The position numbers and the translations under genes are program-made. From Solirubrobacterales bacterium (GTDB lineage Bacteria > Actinomycetota > Thermoleophilia > Solirubrobacterales > 70-9), in contig JAGQUT010000002.1 in NCBI GenBank assembly GCA_020438355.1, positions 62,001 to 126,000 on the forward strand: a stretch of 64,000 nt of DNA. Reading direction: 5' to 3'. A model generated the notes under the pieces. That model was not told the DNA's origin, ran no database searches, and saw only the letters and a list, made by a program, of their open reading frames with translations. Below are positions 43,162-50,947 of the stretch, piece after piece; the first letter of the stretch is position 1; every line of letters begins with the position of its first letter.

Positions 43162-43334
43162 TGAGGCAGCGCCCCCCGATAGCGGCCCGGAACGGCTCCG
43201 GAACGCATCAAGGTGCGCCTGAGACTAGAGCCGGGGTCGTCGTCCATCCAGGTTCCTGCGAAGGGTCATTCGTCAGGAATATATCCGTCCCGGTCAGACG
43301 GCCGGGCGCTGACGTTTCCTTAAGGACCGGCGGA

Positions 43335-43346
43335 TACCCTTCGTGG
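43335..43346 (+). promoter_or_regulatory. putative leaderless promoter of the GH5 gene (-10 TACCCT)
   Basis: TACCCT (43335-43340) ends six bases before GTG 43347. Upstream, CGTCAG (43271-43276) and CTGACG (43309-43314) form a spaced inverted pair that could be an operator, but this may be chance. Confidence 0.45.
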
Positions 43347-44822
43347 GTGAGATCCGTGCTCACACGTCTCGTCCCGACGCTCGTCGCGGCCTTCCTGCTG
43401 GTCACCGCCAGTGCCTCTGCTGCTGCGCCGCAGCCGGTAGTCGAGGGCGACTCGATCATTGACTCCGTAACCGGAAAGGTCTTTGTTCCTCATGGAGTGA
43501 ACTTCCCCGGGTATGAATACACCTGCCAGCAGGGCCATGGCTACGGCGAGGATGGAACCGAACCTGGCGAAATGGCTTCGACGGTGGCGGCAATGGCCGA
43601 CTGGAAGATCAACACCGTTCGACTGCCCCTGAACCAGGACTGCTGGCTGGGCGATGACGGCCTACCCGCGGGCGGACTGACCGTGAACGGCTACCGGAAC
43701 TCGGTCGAGGACTTCGTGAACATGCTCGGAACGTTCGGGATAGTCGCCATTCTGGATCTTCACTGGTCCGGCCCGAACGGGGTCGTGGCCAACGGCCTGC
43801 GGCCGATGCCCGACGACCGCACCCCCGCGTTCTGGAACTCGGTAGCCAGCCGGTTCAGGGAAAACCGGTCGGTGATCTTCGACCTCTTCAACGAACCTCA
43901 TTCCCGCTGGAACATTGATGACGTCAAGGTCTTTGGCCTGAGCTGGGATTGCTGGGCGAACGGAGGGTGCCTGGCCCCTTCCGAGCCCGACACCGTCGAC
44001 TTCAGCGGCCTGCTGCCCCGATACAGAACCGTCGGGCTGAAGACGCTTCTGAATGTGGTCAGGGCGGCCGGTGCCACGCAGCCGATCCTTCTTTCGGGCA
44101 CCGATTACGCGAACGATCTCAGGGGCTGGCTGGCCAGCGCGCCGAAGGACGATCAGCTGATCGCCGGCTTCCACAACTACCTGGTCCAGCGGTGCCGCAC
44201 TGTCAGATGCTGGGATGAGGAAATCGAACCTCTGAGCCGGAAGGTTCCGGTGCTCACGGCCGAGATCGGCCAGAACGACTGCGGACGTCCCGACCACCTG
44301 AACCGCTTCATGAACTGGGCCGATGAGCGAAGGATCGGTTACCTGGTATGGGCCTGGTGGGACCTGCCAAAACTGGGCTGCACCAACTTCGCCCTCGTAT
44401 CGGACCTCGTCGATGGCACGCCGCTGCCGCCGGTCGGGACGGCTTTCCACGACCATCTGGCCAGCCTTCCGGACACCCTTCCCGAGCCACCGAGACCGGT
44501 CAACCCGGGTATCTCGTTCCGAAGCGCCTGGTGGAACGGGCGGATTCTGGGCATCGAGGTGAAAATCAACCGGCAGGTTTCGACCAGGCTTCGAGTCAAC
44601 GTCCGCCTCTCCAGAGACCGCCGCTCGAAGATTCCGCCGCGCACCACGAGTCGCAAGATGATCCGCGAAATTCGTGTGATGTCTGGTGTGGCAACAACCA
44701 GATTCCGCATTCCCCGCGGGCTGAAACCGGTTCTGGTTACAGCGAGCTACCCCGGTGACCGACTGTTCAAGGCGGCCAGCGTCAAGCGAAAGCCGTCCTC
44801 TGTGCGCAAACTCACCCGTTAG
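43347..44822 (+). CDS. secreted GH5-type glycoside hydrolase with basic C-terminal domain
   Basis: It has 491 residues from GTG 43347: signal peptide to about residue 27 (VRSVLTRLVPTLVAAF...). The (beta/alpha)8 domain shows the N-terminal GVNFPGYEY loop, the acid/base glutamate in FDLFNEPH (Glu183) and the nucleophile in VLTAEIGQND (Glu306). WAWWDLPKLGC closes the barrel, the endo-beta-glucanase/cellulase pattern. After about 385 comes a beta-rich region with many Arg/Lys, ending SVKRKPSSVRKLTR. I reject 62 extra upstream codons because a signal peptide and a -10 box coincide at this GTG. Polysaccharide substrate unknown. Confidence 0.88.
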   Translation: MRSVLTRLVPTLVAAFLLVTASASAAAPQPVVEGDSIIDSVTGKVFVPHGVNFPGYEYTCQQGHGYGEDGTEPGEMASTVAAMADWKINTVRLPLNQDCWLGDDGLPAGGLTVNGYRNSVEDFVNMLGTFGIVAILDLHWSGPNGVVANGLRPMPDDRTPAFWNSVASRFRENRSVIFDLFNEPHSRWNIDDVKVFGLSWDCWANGGCLAPSEPDTVDFSGLLPRYRTVGLKTLLNVVRAAGATQPILLSGTDYANDLRGWLASAPKDDQLIAGFHNYLVQRCRTVRCWDEEIEPLSRKVPVLTAEIGQNDCGRPDHLNRFMNWADERRIGYLVWAWWDLPKLGCTNFALVSDLVDGTPLPPVGTAFHDHLASLPDTLPEPPRPVNPGISFRSAWWNGRILGIEVKINRQVSTRLRVNVRLSRDRRSKIPPRTTSRKMIREIRVMSGVATTRFRIPRGLKPVLVTASYPGDRLFKAASVKRKPSSVRKLTR

Positions 44823-44838
44823 AGCTGGCCAAAGCGGG

Positions 44839-44850
44839 GATACTGGGATC
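44839..44850 (+). promoter_or_regulatory. putative leaderless promoter of the alpha/beta-hydrolase gene (-10 GATACT)
   Basis: GATACT (44839-44844) ends six bases before ATG 44851. It lies in the 28-base gap after the GH5 gene. Confidence 0.35.
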
Positions 44851-45768
44851 ATGGCCGTGCGGCAGACGATCGAAATCCATGGTCAGCCGGTGACCTACCA
44901 CAAGATGGGTGAAGGTCCACCGGTACTTCTGGTTCACGGGATCACCTCGAGTTCGCGGACCTGGAAATCCGTGATGCCGCGGCTCGCCGAGAAGCACACG
45001 GTCATCGCCCCGGACCTGCTGGGTCACGGTCGCTCCGCCAAACCGCAGGGCGACTACTCGCTGGGCGCCTACGCCAGCGGCATGCGCGACCTGCTTGTCG
45101 CGCTCGATGTTCCCAAGGCAACCGTGGTTGGCCACTCGCTCGGCGGCGGTATCGCCATGCAGTTCGGCTACCAGTTCCCTGACCGGATCTCCCGGCTGAT
45201 CCTGGTGGACACCGGGGGAATCGGGCGCGAGGTCAACCCGGCGCTGAGGGCTGCTGCGTTGCCGGGTGCCGAGCTGGTGCTGCCCTTCCTCTTCAGCCCG
45301 ACCCTTCATGATGCCGGGCTCAAGGTCCGGAATCTCCTTGCCGGGATCGGCCTTCACGGCAGCGCCGACGTGGAAGGAGTCGCCGAAGGCTTTGCCTCGC
45401 TGACCGAGGCCGACGCCCGCCGCGCCTTCGTCAACACGGTCCGTTCGGTTATCGATCCGACCGGCCAGCGGGTATCGGCCGCCGATCGCCTGTACCTGAC
45501 GGCTGACATCCCCTCGATGATCATCTGGGGTGACCGCGACCGGATCATCCCGGTTGCCCATGCCGACCTCGCCCACGAGTTGATGCCGGGCAGTCGCCTG
45601 GAGATCTTCCCTGGCGCCGGCCATTTCCCCTTCAACGACGACCCGGACCGTTTCATCAGCCTCGTGGAGGACTTCATCGCCACCACCGAAGAGGCGAACC
45701 TCGACCAGGATCACATCCGCCGAATGTTGCTCCGAAGGCAGCAGGAAGACAGCGCTGCTGCTGCCTGA
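44851..45768 (+). CDS. alpha/beta-hydrolase fold enzyme
   Basis: It has 305 residues: oxyanion strand VLLVHGITSSSRTW (25-38), PDLLGHGRS, nucleophile elbow VVGHSLGGG (Ser96), acid in IWGDRDRIIP and histidine in GAGHFPFNDDP. It is close in style to epoxide hydrolases, haloperoxidase-like esterases and meta-cleavage hydrolases. No cap-domain features allow a substrate call. Intracellular. It is followed after 29 bases by a TetR-like ligand-binding domain and an amidohydrolase, suggesting a small catabolic operon. Confidence 0.87.
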   Translation: MAVRQTIEIHGQPVTYHKMGEGPPVLLVHGITSSSRTWKSVMPRLAEKHTVIAPDLLGHGRSAKPQGDYSLGAYASGMRDLLVALDVPKATVVGHSLGGGIAMQFGYQFPDRISRLILVDTGGIGREVNPALRAAALPGAELVLPFLFSPTLHDAGLKVRNLLAGIGLHGSADVEGVAEGFASLTEADARRAFVNTVRSVIDPTGQRVSAADRLYLTADIPSMIIWGDRDRIIPVAHADLAHELMPGSRLEIFPGAGHFPFNDDPDRFISLVEDFIATTEEANLDQDHIRRMLLRRQQEDSAAAA

Positions 45769-45785
45769 GGTGGTACCGCGTCCGG

Positions 45786-45797
45786 CATACTCGTGCC
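45786..45797 (+). promoter_or_regulatory. putative leaderless promoter of the TetR-like gene (-10 CATACT)
   Basis: CATACT (45786-45791) ends six bases before ATG 45798: the first base differs from TANNNT, but spacing is exact. Confidence 0.35.
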
Positions 45798-46253
45798 ATG
45801 AGTGAAGAGCTGCCGGTCGACGAGGTGATCGAAGCGCTGGAGGATTACCAGCAGCGCACGATCTCCATCTACCAGCAGCACGCGGATGACCCGGAGCAAT
45901 GCATCAAGGCGCTGGTCCGGCTTCACCTTTACTGGACCGAGGAAGACCCGGACCGGGCGAGAATGGTCTCCCGGTACAGGGGTGAAGTCATGGCGGGTCC
46001 GGGCCGGGAACGGCTCTCGACGTCGAATGCGGCCTACTTCCAGCAGTCAAAGGAATGGATGGAAGCTGCCAGGTCAAGCGGAGAAATGCCGTCCGTGTCG
46101 TTCAACGTCCTTCACGCACTTGTCTTCGCTCCGACCCAGGAACTCGCGAAACACTGGCTCGGGGGAAGACTGAAAAAGAATCCGACTGAATACGCGGAGC
46201 GTATGGGTGCCGCAGCCTGGGCGGGCATCCTTGCGGCAGGAGAAGAGAAATGA
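45798..46253 (+). CDS. stand-alone TetR-type ligand-binding domain, no helix-turn-helix
   Basis: The 151 residues match the C-terminal half of TetR/AcrR regulators: VDEVIEALEDYQQ, DPEQCIKALVRLHLYWTEEDPDRARMVSRYRGEVMAG and the late VSFNVLHALVFAPTQELAKHWLGGR. The usual ~45-residue N-terminal helix-turn-helix is missing. The preceding 29 bases are non-coding and then the alpha/beta-hydrolase gene begins, so there is no hidden HTH nearby. Either a decayed regulator, or a co-repressor/ligand-sensing partner, or an enzyme subunit. It ends in an ATGA overlap with the amidohydrolase, which argues that translation is maintained. Confidence 0.75.
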   Translation: MSEELPVDEVIEALEDYQQRTISIYQQHADDPEQCIKALVRLHLYWTEEDPDRARMVSRYRGEVMAGPGRERLSTSNAAYFQQSKEWMEAARSSGEMPSVSFNVLHALVFAPTQELAKHWLGGRLKKNPTEYAERMGAAAWAGILAAGEEK

Positions 46254-47068
46254 CGATCGATGCCTGGATGCAGCATCCCACCCCGGGCTTCCTTTCCCAC
46301 CGGGCGTTCGAATCACTGATGCGCTGGACCGGGCAGGAACCGCCGAAGGACCCGATTCCGATCGAGGCCTCGGTAGCAGCGATGGACGCCGCCGGTGTCA
46401 AGGCCGGGATACTCAGCGCCTGGCATGCCCCGTCCGGGCCGATGATCGGGAACGACGAAGTAGCTGAGTGGGTTTCCGCCCACCCGGACCGGTTCTTCGG
46501 TCTGGCTTCGGTTGACCTGGCCCGCCCCATGGAAGCTGTCAGGGAGCTTCGAAGGCGCGTCGAAGAGGACGGCTTCAAGGGCCTTCGCCTCCTTCCATGG
46601 CTCTGGGAGACCCCGCCGACGGACCGGCGCTTCTACCCCCTGTACGCCGCCTGCGTGGAACTCGGCGTTCCGTTCTGCACCCAGGTTGGTCATACCGGCC
46701 CGCTTATGCCTTCGGATGTTGGTCGCCCGATCCCTTACATCGATCAGATCGCCATCGACTTTCCCGAGCTGGTCATCGTCGGAGGACACATCGGCTACCC
46801 GTGGACTGAAGAGATGGTCGCCGTCTGCCGGAAGCACGAGAACGTCTACATCGACACTTCTGCCTACACCCCGAAACGCTACCCGCCCGAGCTCGTCGAA
46901 TACATGAAGTCCCGCTCCGGTCGCCGCAAGGTGCTCTGGGGTTCGAACTATCCGATGATCGGACCGTCGGCCGCCCTGGAAGGGGTCGAACAGCTCGGTC
47001 TCGACGATGAAACCCGGGAGCTTTTCCTGTCCGGGAACTCCCGTCGGGTCTTTTCGCTGCCCGACTGA
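46250..47068 (+). CDS. amidohydrolase-2 family TIM-barrel protein with altered metal site
   Basis: It has 272 residues of the ACMSD-related amidohydrolase-2 type. The N-terminal DxHxH metal motif is replaced by IDAWMQHP (only His9). TQVGHTG (His148) and IVGGHIGYPWTEE (His180) keep later ligands. The final WGSDYP-type aspartate is asparagine in VLWGSNYPMIG (Asn233). The barrel is otherwise complete, so the protein is probably folded and may belong to a subgroup with different chemistry, decarboxylase or lactonase-like. Starts by ATGA overlap with the TetR-like gene. Confidence 0.83.
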   Translation: MTIDAWMQHPTPGFLSHRAFESLMRWTGQEPPKDPIPIEASVAAMDAAGVKAGILSAWHAPSGPMIGNDEVAEWVSAHPDRFFGLASVDLARPMEAVRELRRRVEEDGFKGLRLLPWLWETPPTDRRFYPLYAACVELGVPFCTQVGHTGPLMPSDVGRPIPYIDQIAIDFPELVIVGGHIGYPWTEEMVAVCRKHENVYIDTSAYTPKRYPPELVEYMKSRSGRRKVLWGSNYPMIGPSAALEGVEQLGLDDETRELFLSGNSRRVFSLPD

Positions 47069-47092
47069 AAGCCGGGGCTCCCGGGGATCCGC

Positions 47093-47893
47093 TCAGACCT
47101 CGACCGGCGAAAGCTCGGGTCGCTTCGGCATTCTTCCGTCGCCTGACGACTTGCCGGCGAGCCTCCTGTAGATCCATGGAGCGAGAAAGGCCCCGGCCCA
47201 GCGGACTTCCGCCATCGCACGCTCGGGAAACCCCCGGAATGCCGCCGGGGTAAGGTCGCCGAGCCACGTCTGGCCCTCCGGAAGAGGCTCGACCAGGGAG
47301 AACATGCCGTTCGCCATGACCTGATGGCCGGCCGAGTTGAGGTGGAGCCGGTCATCACACCAGTGATCGGGATCGGCTACCTCTTCAGACTGCGCAACAT
47401 CGAGAATCAGCGTTCCATGCCGCTCCGCAATCCGTCGGAGGCCGCGGTTGAACTCCGCCATCGTGTCCGAGAGAAGCTTGCCCAGAGGCATCATCAGGGC
47501 CGGGTCGGGATAAGTAATGGTCATTACCGTGGCCCCGTTCCGGCTCAGGCGCTCCTGCATTGCGTCCATGCGGGCCAGGATCAGGTCGATGTCACAGCCT
47601 GGCCGCAGAACGTCATTGAGTCCGCCGATCAAACTGACCAGATCAGGGTTCATCGAGATCGCCCGATCCATCTGGTCTTCGTCGATCTGGGCGAGCAGCT
47701 TTCCCCGCACCGCAAGGTTGGCGTAGAGGAGTTCGCCCCCACCCTCGGCTGCCTGGGTCAGCGCCAGTCTCTCGGCGAACCGGTCGGCCCAGCCACGTTC
47801 GGTTCCGTCCGGGCCGGTCGGATCACCGACACCCTCCGTCTGGCTGTCCCCGATCGCGACGAAGCGTTCGTAATGCCCCCTGCTATCTGCCAT
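47093..47893 (-). CDS. SGNH/GDSL-type esterase
   Basis: It has 266 residues. Block I is FVAIGDSQTEGVGD with Ser17, block III is SLIGGLNDVLRPG (GxND) and block V is CDDRLHLNSAGHQVMANGM (DxxH). There is no signal peptide, so it is intracellular, like several actinobacterial SGNH esterases. The C-terminal ~50 residues (FRGFPERAMAEVRWAGAFLAPWIYRRLAGKSSGDG) are amphipathic and basic. ATG 47893 has TAGGGT six bases upstream. Confidence 0.9.
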   Translation of the reverse strand: MADSRGHYERFVAIGDSQTEGVGDPTGPDGTERGWADRFAERLALTQAAEGGGELLYANLAVRGKLLAQIDEDQMDRAISMNPDLVSLIGGLNDVLRPGCDIDLILARMDAMQERLSRNGATVMTITYPDPALMMPLGKLLSDTMAEFNRGLRRIAERHGTLILDVAQSEEVADPDHWCDDRLHLNSAGHQVMANGMFSLVEPLPEGQTWLGDLTPAAFRGFPERAMAEVRWAGAFLAPWIYRRLAGKSSGDGRMPKRPELSPVEV

Positions 47894-47905
47894 GCCGAAA
47901 CCCTA
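47894..47905 (-). promoter_or_regulatory. putative leaderless promoter of the SGNH esterase gene (-10 TAGGGT)
   Basis: TAGGGT (47905-47900) ends six bases before ATG 47893, in the 29-base gap after the sulfatase gene. Confidence 0.45.
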
Positions 47906-47922
47906 CCGCTGGTTTTTGGTGC

Positions 47923-49539
47923 CTAGGCAGGCATCCGCTCGATGTTGGCCGGCAGCGCTGGAACGCGGCAGCGCCGCATCTCGGCCTTCAGGCCCTCCCT
48001 CATCTTCAGGAGGAGTTCCCGGTCTGCCGGGCTGAGGGCGCGGCCGGTGTCACGGTCCACGAGATTCCTGACCTGGTCGGGATCTCGGGTCCGGTCGTAG
48101 AGCTCGAACTCGGGTGGGCCGCCATGCGGGTTCAGGTATACCGCGTAGGTTGCCTCGGGGGTCCGCCATGCGCGGATCCGGTTGGCTCCTGGGGTGACAT
48201 CGCGGTAGGCCGTTCCCGACTGATGGTCATCGAAGGTGAACAGAGTTCCTTCCTGAACCGAGTCTGCTTCTTCCCGAAGGACCGGGAGCAGGCTGCGACC
48301 CCGGAGCTCGAGCCCGTCGGTGTCCACCCCGGCCATCTCGGCCATGGTCGGCAGCACGTCACAGAGCGATGCCGGCGCCGTCGTGCGGCGAGGCTCGGGA
48401 AACATCTGCGGATTGGAGACGATCAGCGGCACGTTCACGGTCTCCTCGTAGGCGTTGAACATCTTCTGCCTGAGGCCACCGTGGGACATTCCCATGTCGC
48501 CGTGGTCCGAGGTCCGGAAGATCACGGTCTTCGACCGCAGGGACCCTGGATCTTCGGGGTCGCCGAGGGCCTCGAGAACGCGCCCGATCTTGGAATCGGC
48601 AAGCCGGTGAAGATGGGCGTAGAAGCGGCAATACTCGCGACGCTGCTCGCCCTCGACGGGTCCGAGGAAACCAAGCTGGCCCATCTTCAGCAGCGAATGG
48701 GCGCGCGGTTTGTTGACCAGGGTCTCGTCGACAGTCGGGGGGAGCTGGACGGCATCGAGGTCGGACCACTCGTCATCCGAGTATCCACCCTCCTTGTATG
48801 AGGACGGGTAACCGAGCACGTCGTGAGGGTTGACCAGCGAAAAGATGAGAGCCCACGGCTCCTCCGGCGGGTTGGCGAGAAACTCCTCGGCCTGACGGGT
48901 GAAGTCCTCGTCGTAGCCTTCCTTGCTCTTGCCGGCACCGTGGCCGCCGCCGAAGTGGCTCGGCTCGATGTTCTCGCCGGCGTCCGGCGGAACCCAGCCC
49001 TCGAAGCCGTACTCGGAGGCGAGCCTCTCCGCATCGGCGTGTGACCAGTCTTCCCCGACCGGCTGCGTCAGGTGCCACTTGCCCTTCAGGACGGTCTTGT
49101 AGCCGGCCCTCTTCAGGACGCTCGGCAGGTTCTCCATTTCGGGATCCAGTTCCCGTTCGTCGGTGCCACCGTTCGGCCTACGAAGCGCACCCTTGAGCGA
49201 GTTGGTGAGCATCTCGACCGGCCCCATCTCTCCCGAACGCACGGAATCGATGCCCTTGCGAAGGGCGTGCTTGCTGTGGGCAGGGTCGATCTTCGCGCCG
49301 CCCCTGGTCAGGGTCAGGTCCACCCCGTGCTCGGCCGGCCACCGGCCGGTAAAGAGCGAAGCGCGGCTGGGGGAACACATGCATGAGGCGATGCAGGTCT
49401 CCTCGAAGGTCACTCCGGTGCGGGCCAGTTCGGCATCGGCCGGCATCAGGTTGTCCAGCCACTCCTGATCCTCAGGCCAGTGCATCGGGTAGCGCTGCTG
49501 GTCGGTGATGATCAGCAGCAGGTTCGGTGGCTTTGCCAC
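47923..49539 (-). CDS. arylsulfatase-type sulfatase
   Basis: It has 538 residues from GTG 49539, chosen because AAGGGGGAA sits just upstream. An in-frame GTG at 49566 is also possible. LLLIITDQQR (7-16) begins the fold, and the formylglycine motif is CSPSR (Cys55-Arg59) in CIASCMCSPSRASLFTGR. Metal and sulfate ligands lie in LKGKWHL and TSDHGDMGMSHGG. The cysteine-type site needs a formylglycine-generating enzyme elsewhere in the genome. No signal peptide, so it is cytoplasmic despite the secreted neighbours, unless an upstream extension is used. Substrate: sulfate ester or phosphonate ester, unresolved. Confidence 0.88.
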   Translation of the reverse strand: MAKPPNLLLIITDQQRYPMHWPEDQEWLDNLMPADAELARTGVTFEETCIASCMCSPSRASLFTGRWPAEHGVDLTLTRGGAKIDPAHSKHALRKGIDSVRSGEMGPVEMLTNSLKGALRRPNGGTDERELDPEMENLPSVLKRAGYKTVLKGKWHLTQPVGEDWSHADAERLASEYGFEGWVPPDAGENIEPSHFGGGHGAGKSKEGYDEDFTRQAEEFLANPPEEPWALIFSLVNPHDVLGYPSSYKEGGYSDDEWSDLDAVQLPPTVDETLVNKPRAHSLLKMGQLGFLGPVEGEQRREYCRFYAHLHRLADSKIGRVLEALGDPEDPGSLRSKTVIFRTSDHGDMGMSHGGLRQKMFNAYEETVNVPLIVSNPQMFPEPRRTTAPASLCDVLPTMAEMAGVDTDGLELRGRSLLPVLREEADSVQEGTLFTFDDHQSGTAYRDVTPGANRIRAWRTPEATYAVYLNPHGGPPEFELYDRTRDPDQVRNLVDRDTGRALSPADRELLLKMREGLKAEMRRCRVPALPANIERMPA

Positions 49540-49568
49540 ACTTTCCCCCTTCTTTTTCTTGGCCACGC

Positions 49569-50924
49569 TCAGATACCGGCTTTCGGACAACCGAGCTTCT
49601 GGAATCCGGACTTGCTGCTGTAGGTGCCACGCGGGTAGTAGCGGCCCATCACCTCGGCGGCGTTGTAGGGGGAGGTGACGTTCTGGATCGCCTGCTTGAA
49701 GCTGGCAGCCGGAATCACGTTCCTCGTCAGCAGCAGCCCGGAGTCGGTCCGACCCACTCCGTCGCCATCCGGATCGGCCGGCAGCCAGGCGACCCCGCAC
49801 TTGCGCTTCGCGTTCCAGGGCCGGTCTTCGGCCTTGGAAACGACGATCGTGTAGCGGCGCTGTTTGCCCTTCAATGGCACCTGCTCGTCAAACAGGCAGC
49901 GATGCGTGCGGGTGGTGGCCGGAGACTCGACGGTGCACATGTCCCACTCGACCAGCTGGGCGGCCTTGGCGCGACGGTTTCCGTTCCACGTCTTCGGGGT
50001 CGTCGGCATGCTTCCCTTGAGAACGAGGACCTTGCCGAACCGCGTACTGAACGACCCGGTCATGTAGCGGGCGTCGTTGTTTGCGTAGAGAGTTCCGACC
50101 TCGTTCGGGTTGGCCTCCCAGGCGGCATCAAATTCAGCCGCGGTGCGGTACCTGGCCAGAGAAAGCGGCAGGCTGAAGAACTTGACGAAACTGAACTTCG
50201 GCTCGGCCGGGTTGGTCAGCGGGTCCTTGCCCGGCCAGTTGACCAGGGAGTTGTAGAGACCGAGCGGCACGTTGTTCGCCTTGTAGTAGTGGTTCGAGTT
50301 GAGCGCCGCGCAAAGTGCCTTGCCCTTGAGGATGTTGCCGCCGGGAAGGAGCAACTCGGGGGTGGGGATTGGCACTCCGCCGGAGCGGCTGCGTCCCTTG
50401 TCCGGGACGTATACGCGGTAGAGGATGTCCTGATACGACTCGCTTGAGGGAGCGGCGTACAGGGTGTTGCGGGCCGGTTTCTCGGGAGCGGCAGTTCCCA
50501 CGATGCCGACCGTCCAGGAACGCTTCTTCGCCTTGCGGTCCTTGCCAGGAAGGCTGGTGTTTACCGAACCCTTGTCGGGCCGGATCTGACGGTCCGGAAT
50601 CGAACCGGTGGGAGTGCCGCCACTCGACTCGTACGCGTTCAGCGAGGAGTAGCGGGCGTGCGGGTACTGGCCACGCAGCCTAAGCACGGCGCCTTCGGGC
50701 GTCCGGAACTTAGCGCCCCAGTAGGTGATCTCGGTGCCGGGGTATGCAGTGTTGGTCTTCTCGTTGTCGGCGGTGAAGGGGCCGGTCCAGAAGCAGCCTG
50801 CGGTCGGCAGGCCGTCCGGGTTGTAGCCGTCGGGCACCAGTTCGGCGCTGGCCGCAGGACTTATCGCCAGCAACCCCATGGTTGCCGCGATGCCTGCCAG
50901 AAGAGTCTTTTTCACTGCCTTCAT
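49569..50924 (-). CDS. secreted protein of unknown function (DUF1214-like style)
   Basis: It has 451 residues with a signal peptide (MKAVKKTLLAGIAATMG..., cleavage near ASA-E). The body is beta-rich with repeated hallmarks: TEITYWGAKFRTPEGA, YPHARYSSLNAYESSGG, DRQIRPDKGSVN, NTLYAAPSSESYQDILYRVYVPDKG, and late MTGSFSTRFGKVLVLKGSMPTTPKT. It resembles uncharacterised secreted proteins, and the PHARY-S-N-Y style recalls DUF1214, but I am not certain of the family. A strong GGAGG Shine-Dalgarno precedes ATG 50924. It lies between a sulfatase and a glycosidase-like gene on the same strand. Function unknown. Confidence 0.7.
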   Translation of the reverse strand: MKAVKKTLLAGIAATMGLLAISPAASAELVPDGYNPDGLPTAGCFWTGPFTADNEKTNTAYPGTEITYWGAKFRTPEGAVLRLRGQYPHARYSSLNAYESSGGTPTGSIPDRQIRPDKGSVNTSLPGKDRKAKKRSWTVGIVGTAAPEKPARNTLYAAPSSESYQDILYRVYVPDKGRSRSGGVPIPTPELLLPGGNILKGKALCAALNSNHYYKANNVPLGLYNSLVNWPGKDPLTNPAEPKFSFVKFFSLPLSLARYRTAAEFDAAWEANPNEVGTLYANNDARYMTGSFSTRFGKVLVLKGSMPTTPKTWNGNRRAKAAQLVEWDMCTVESPATTRTHRCLFDEQVPLKGKQRRYTIVVSKAEDRPWNAKRKCGVAWLPADPDGDGVGRTDSGLLLTRNVIPAASFKQAIQNVTSPYNAAEVMGRYYPRGTYSSKSGFQKLGCPKAGI

Positions 50925-50947
50925 GCCTGTCCTCCTGCCCGTTGGGC

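Noticed and set aside
49540-49800. N-terminal extension of the sulfatase
   Set aside because: The extra residues overlap the end of the secreted-protein gene and look non-protein-like; a strong Shine-Dalgarno precedes GTG 49539.
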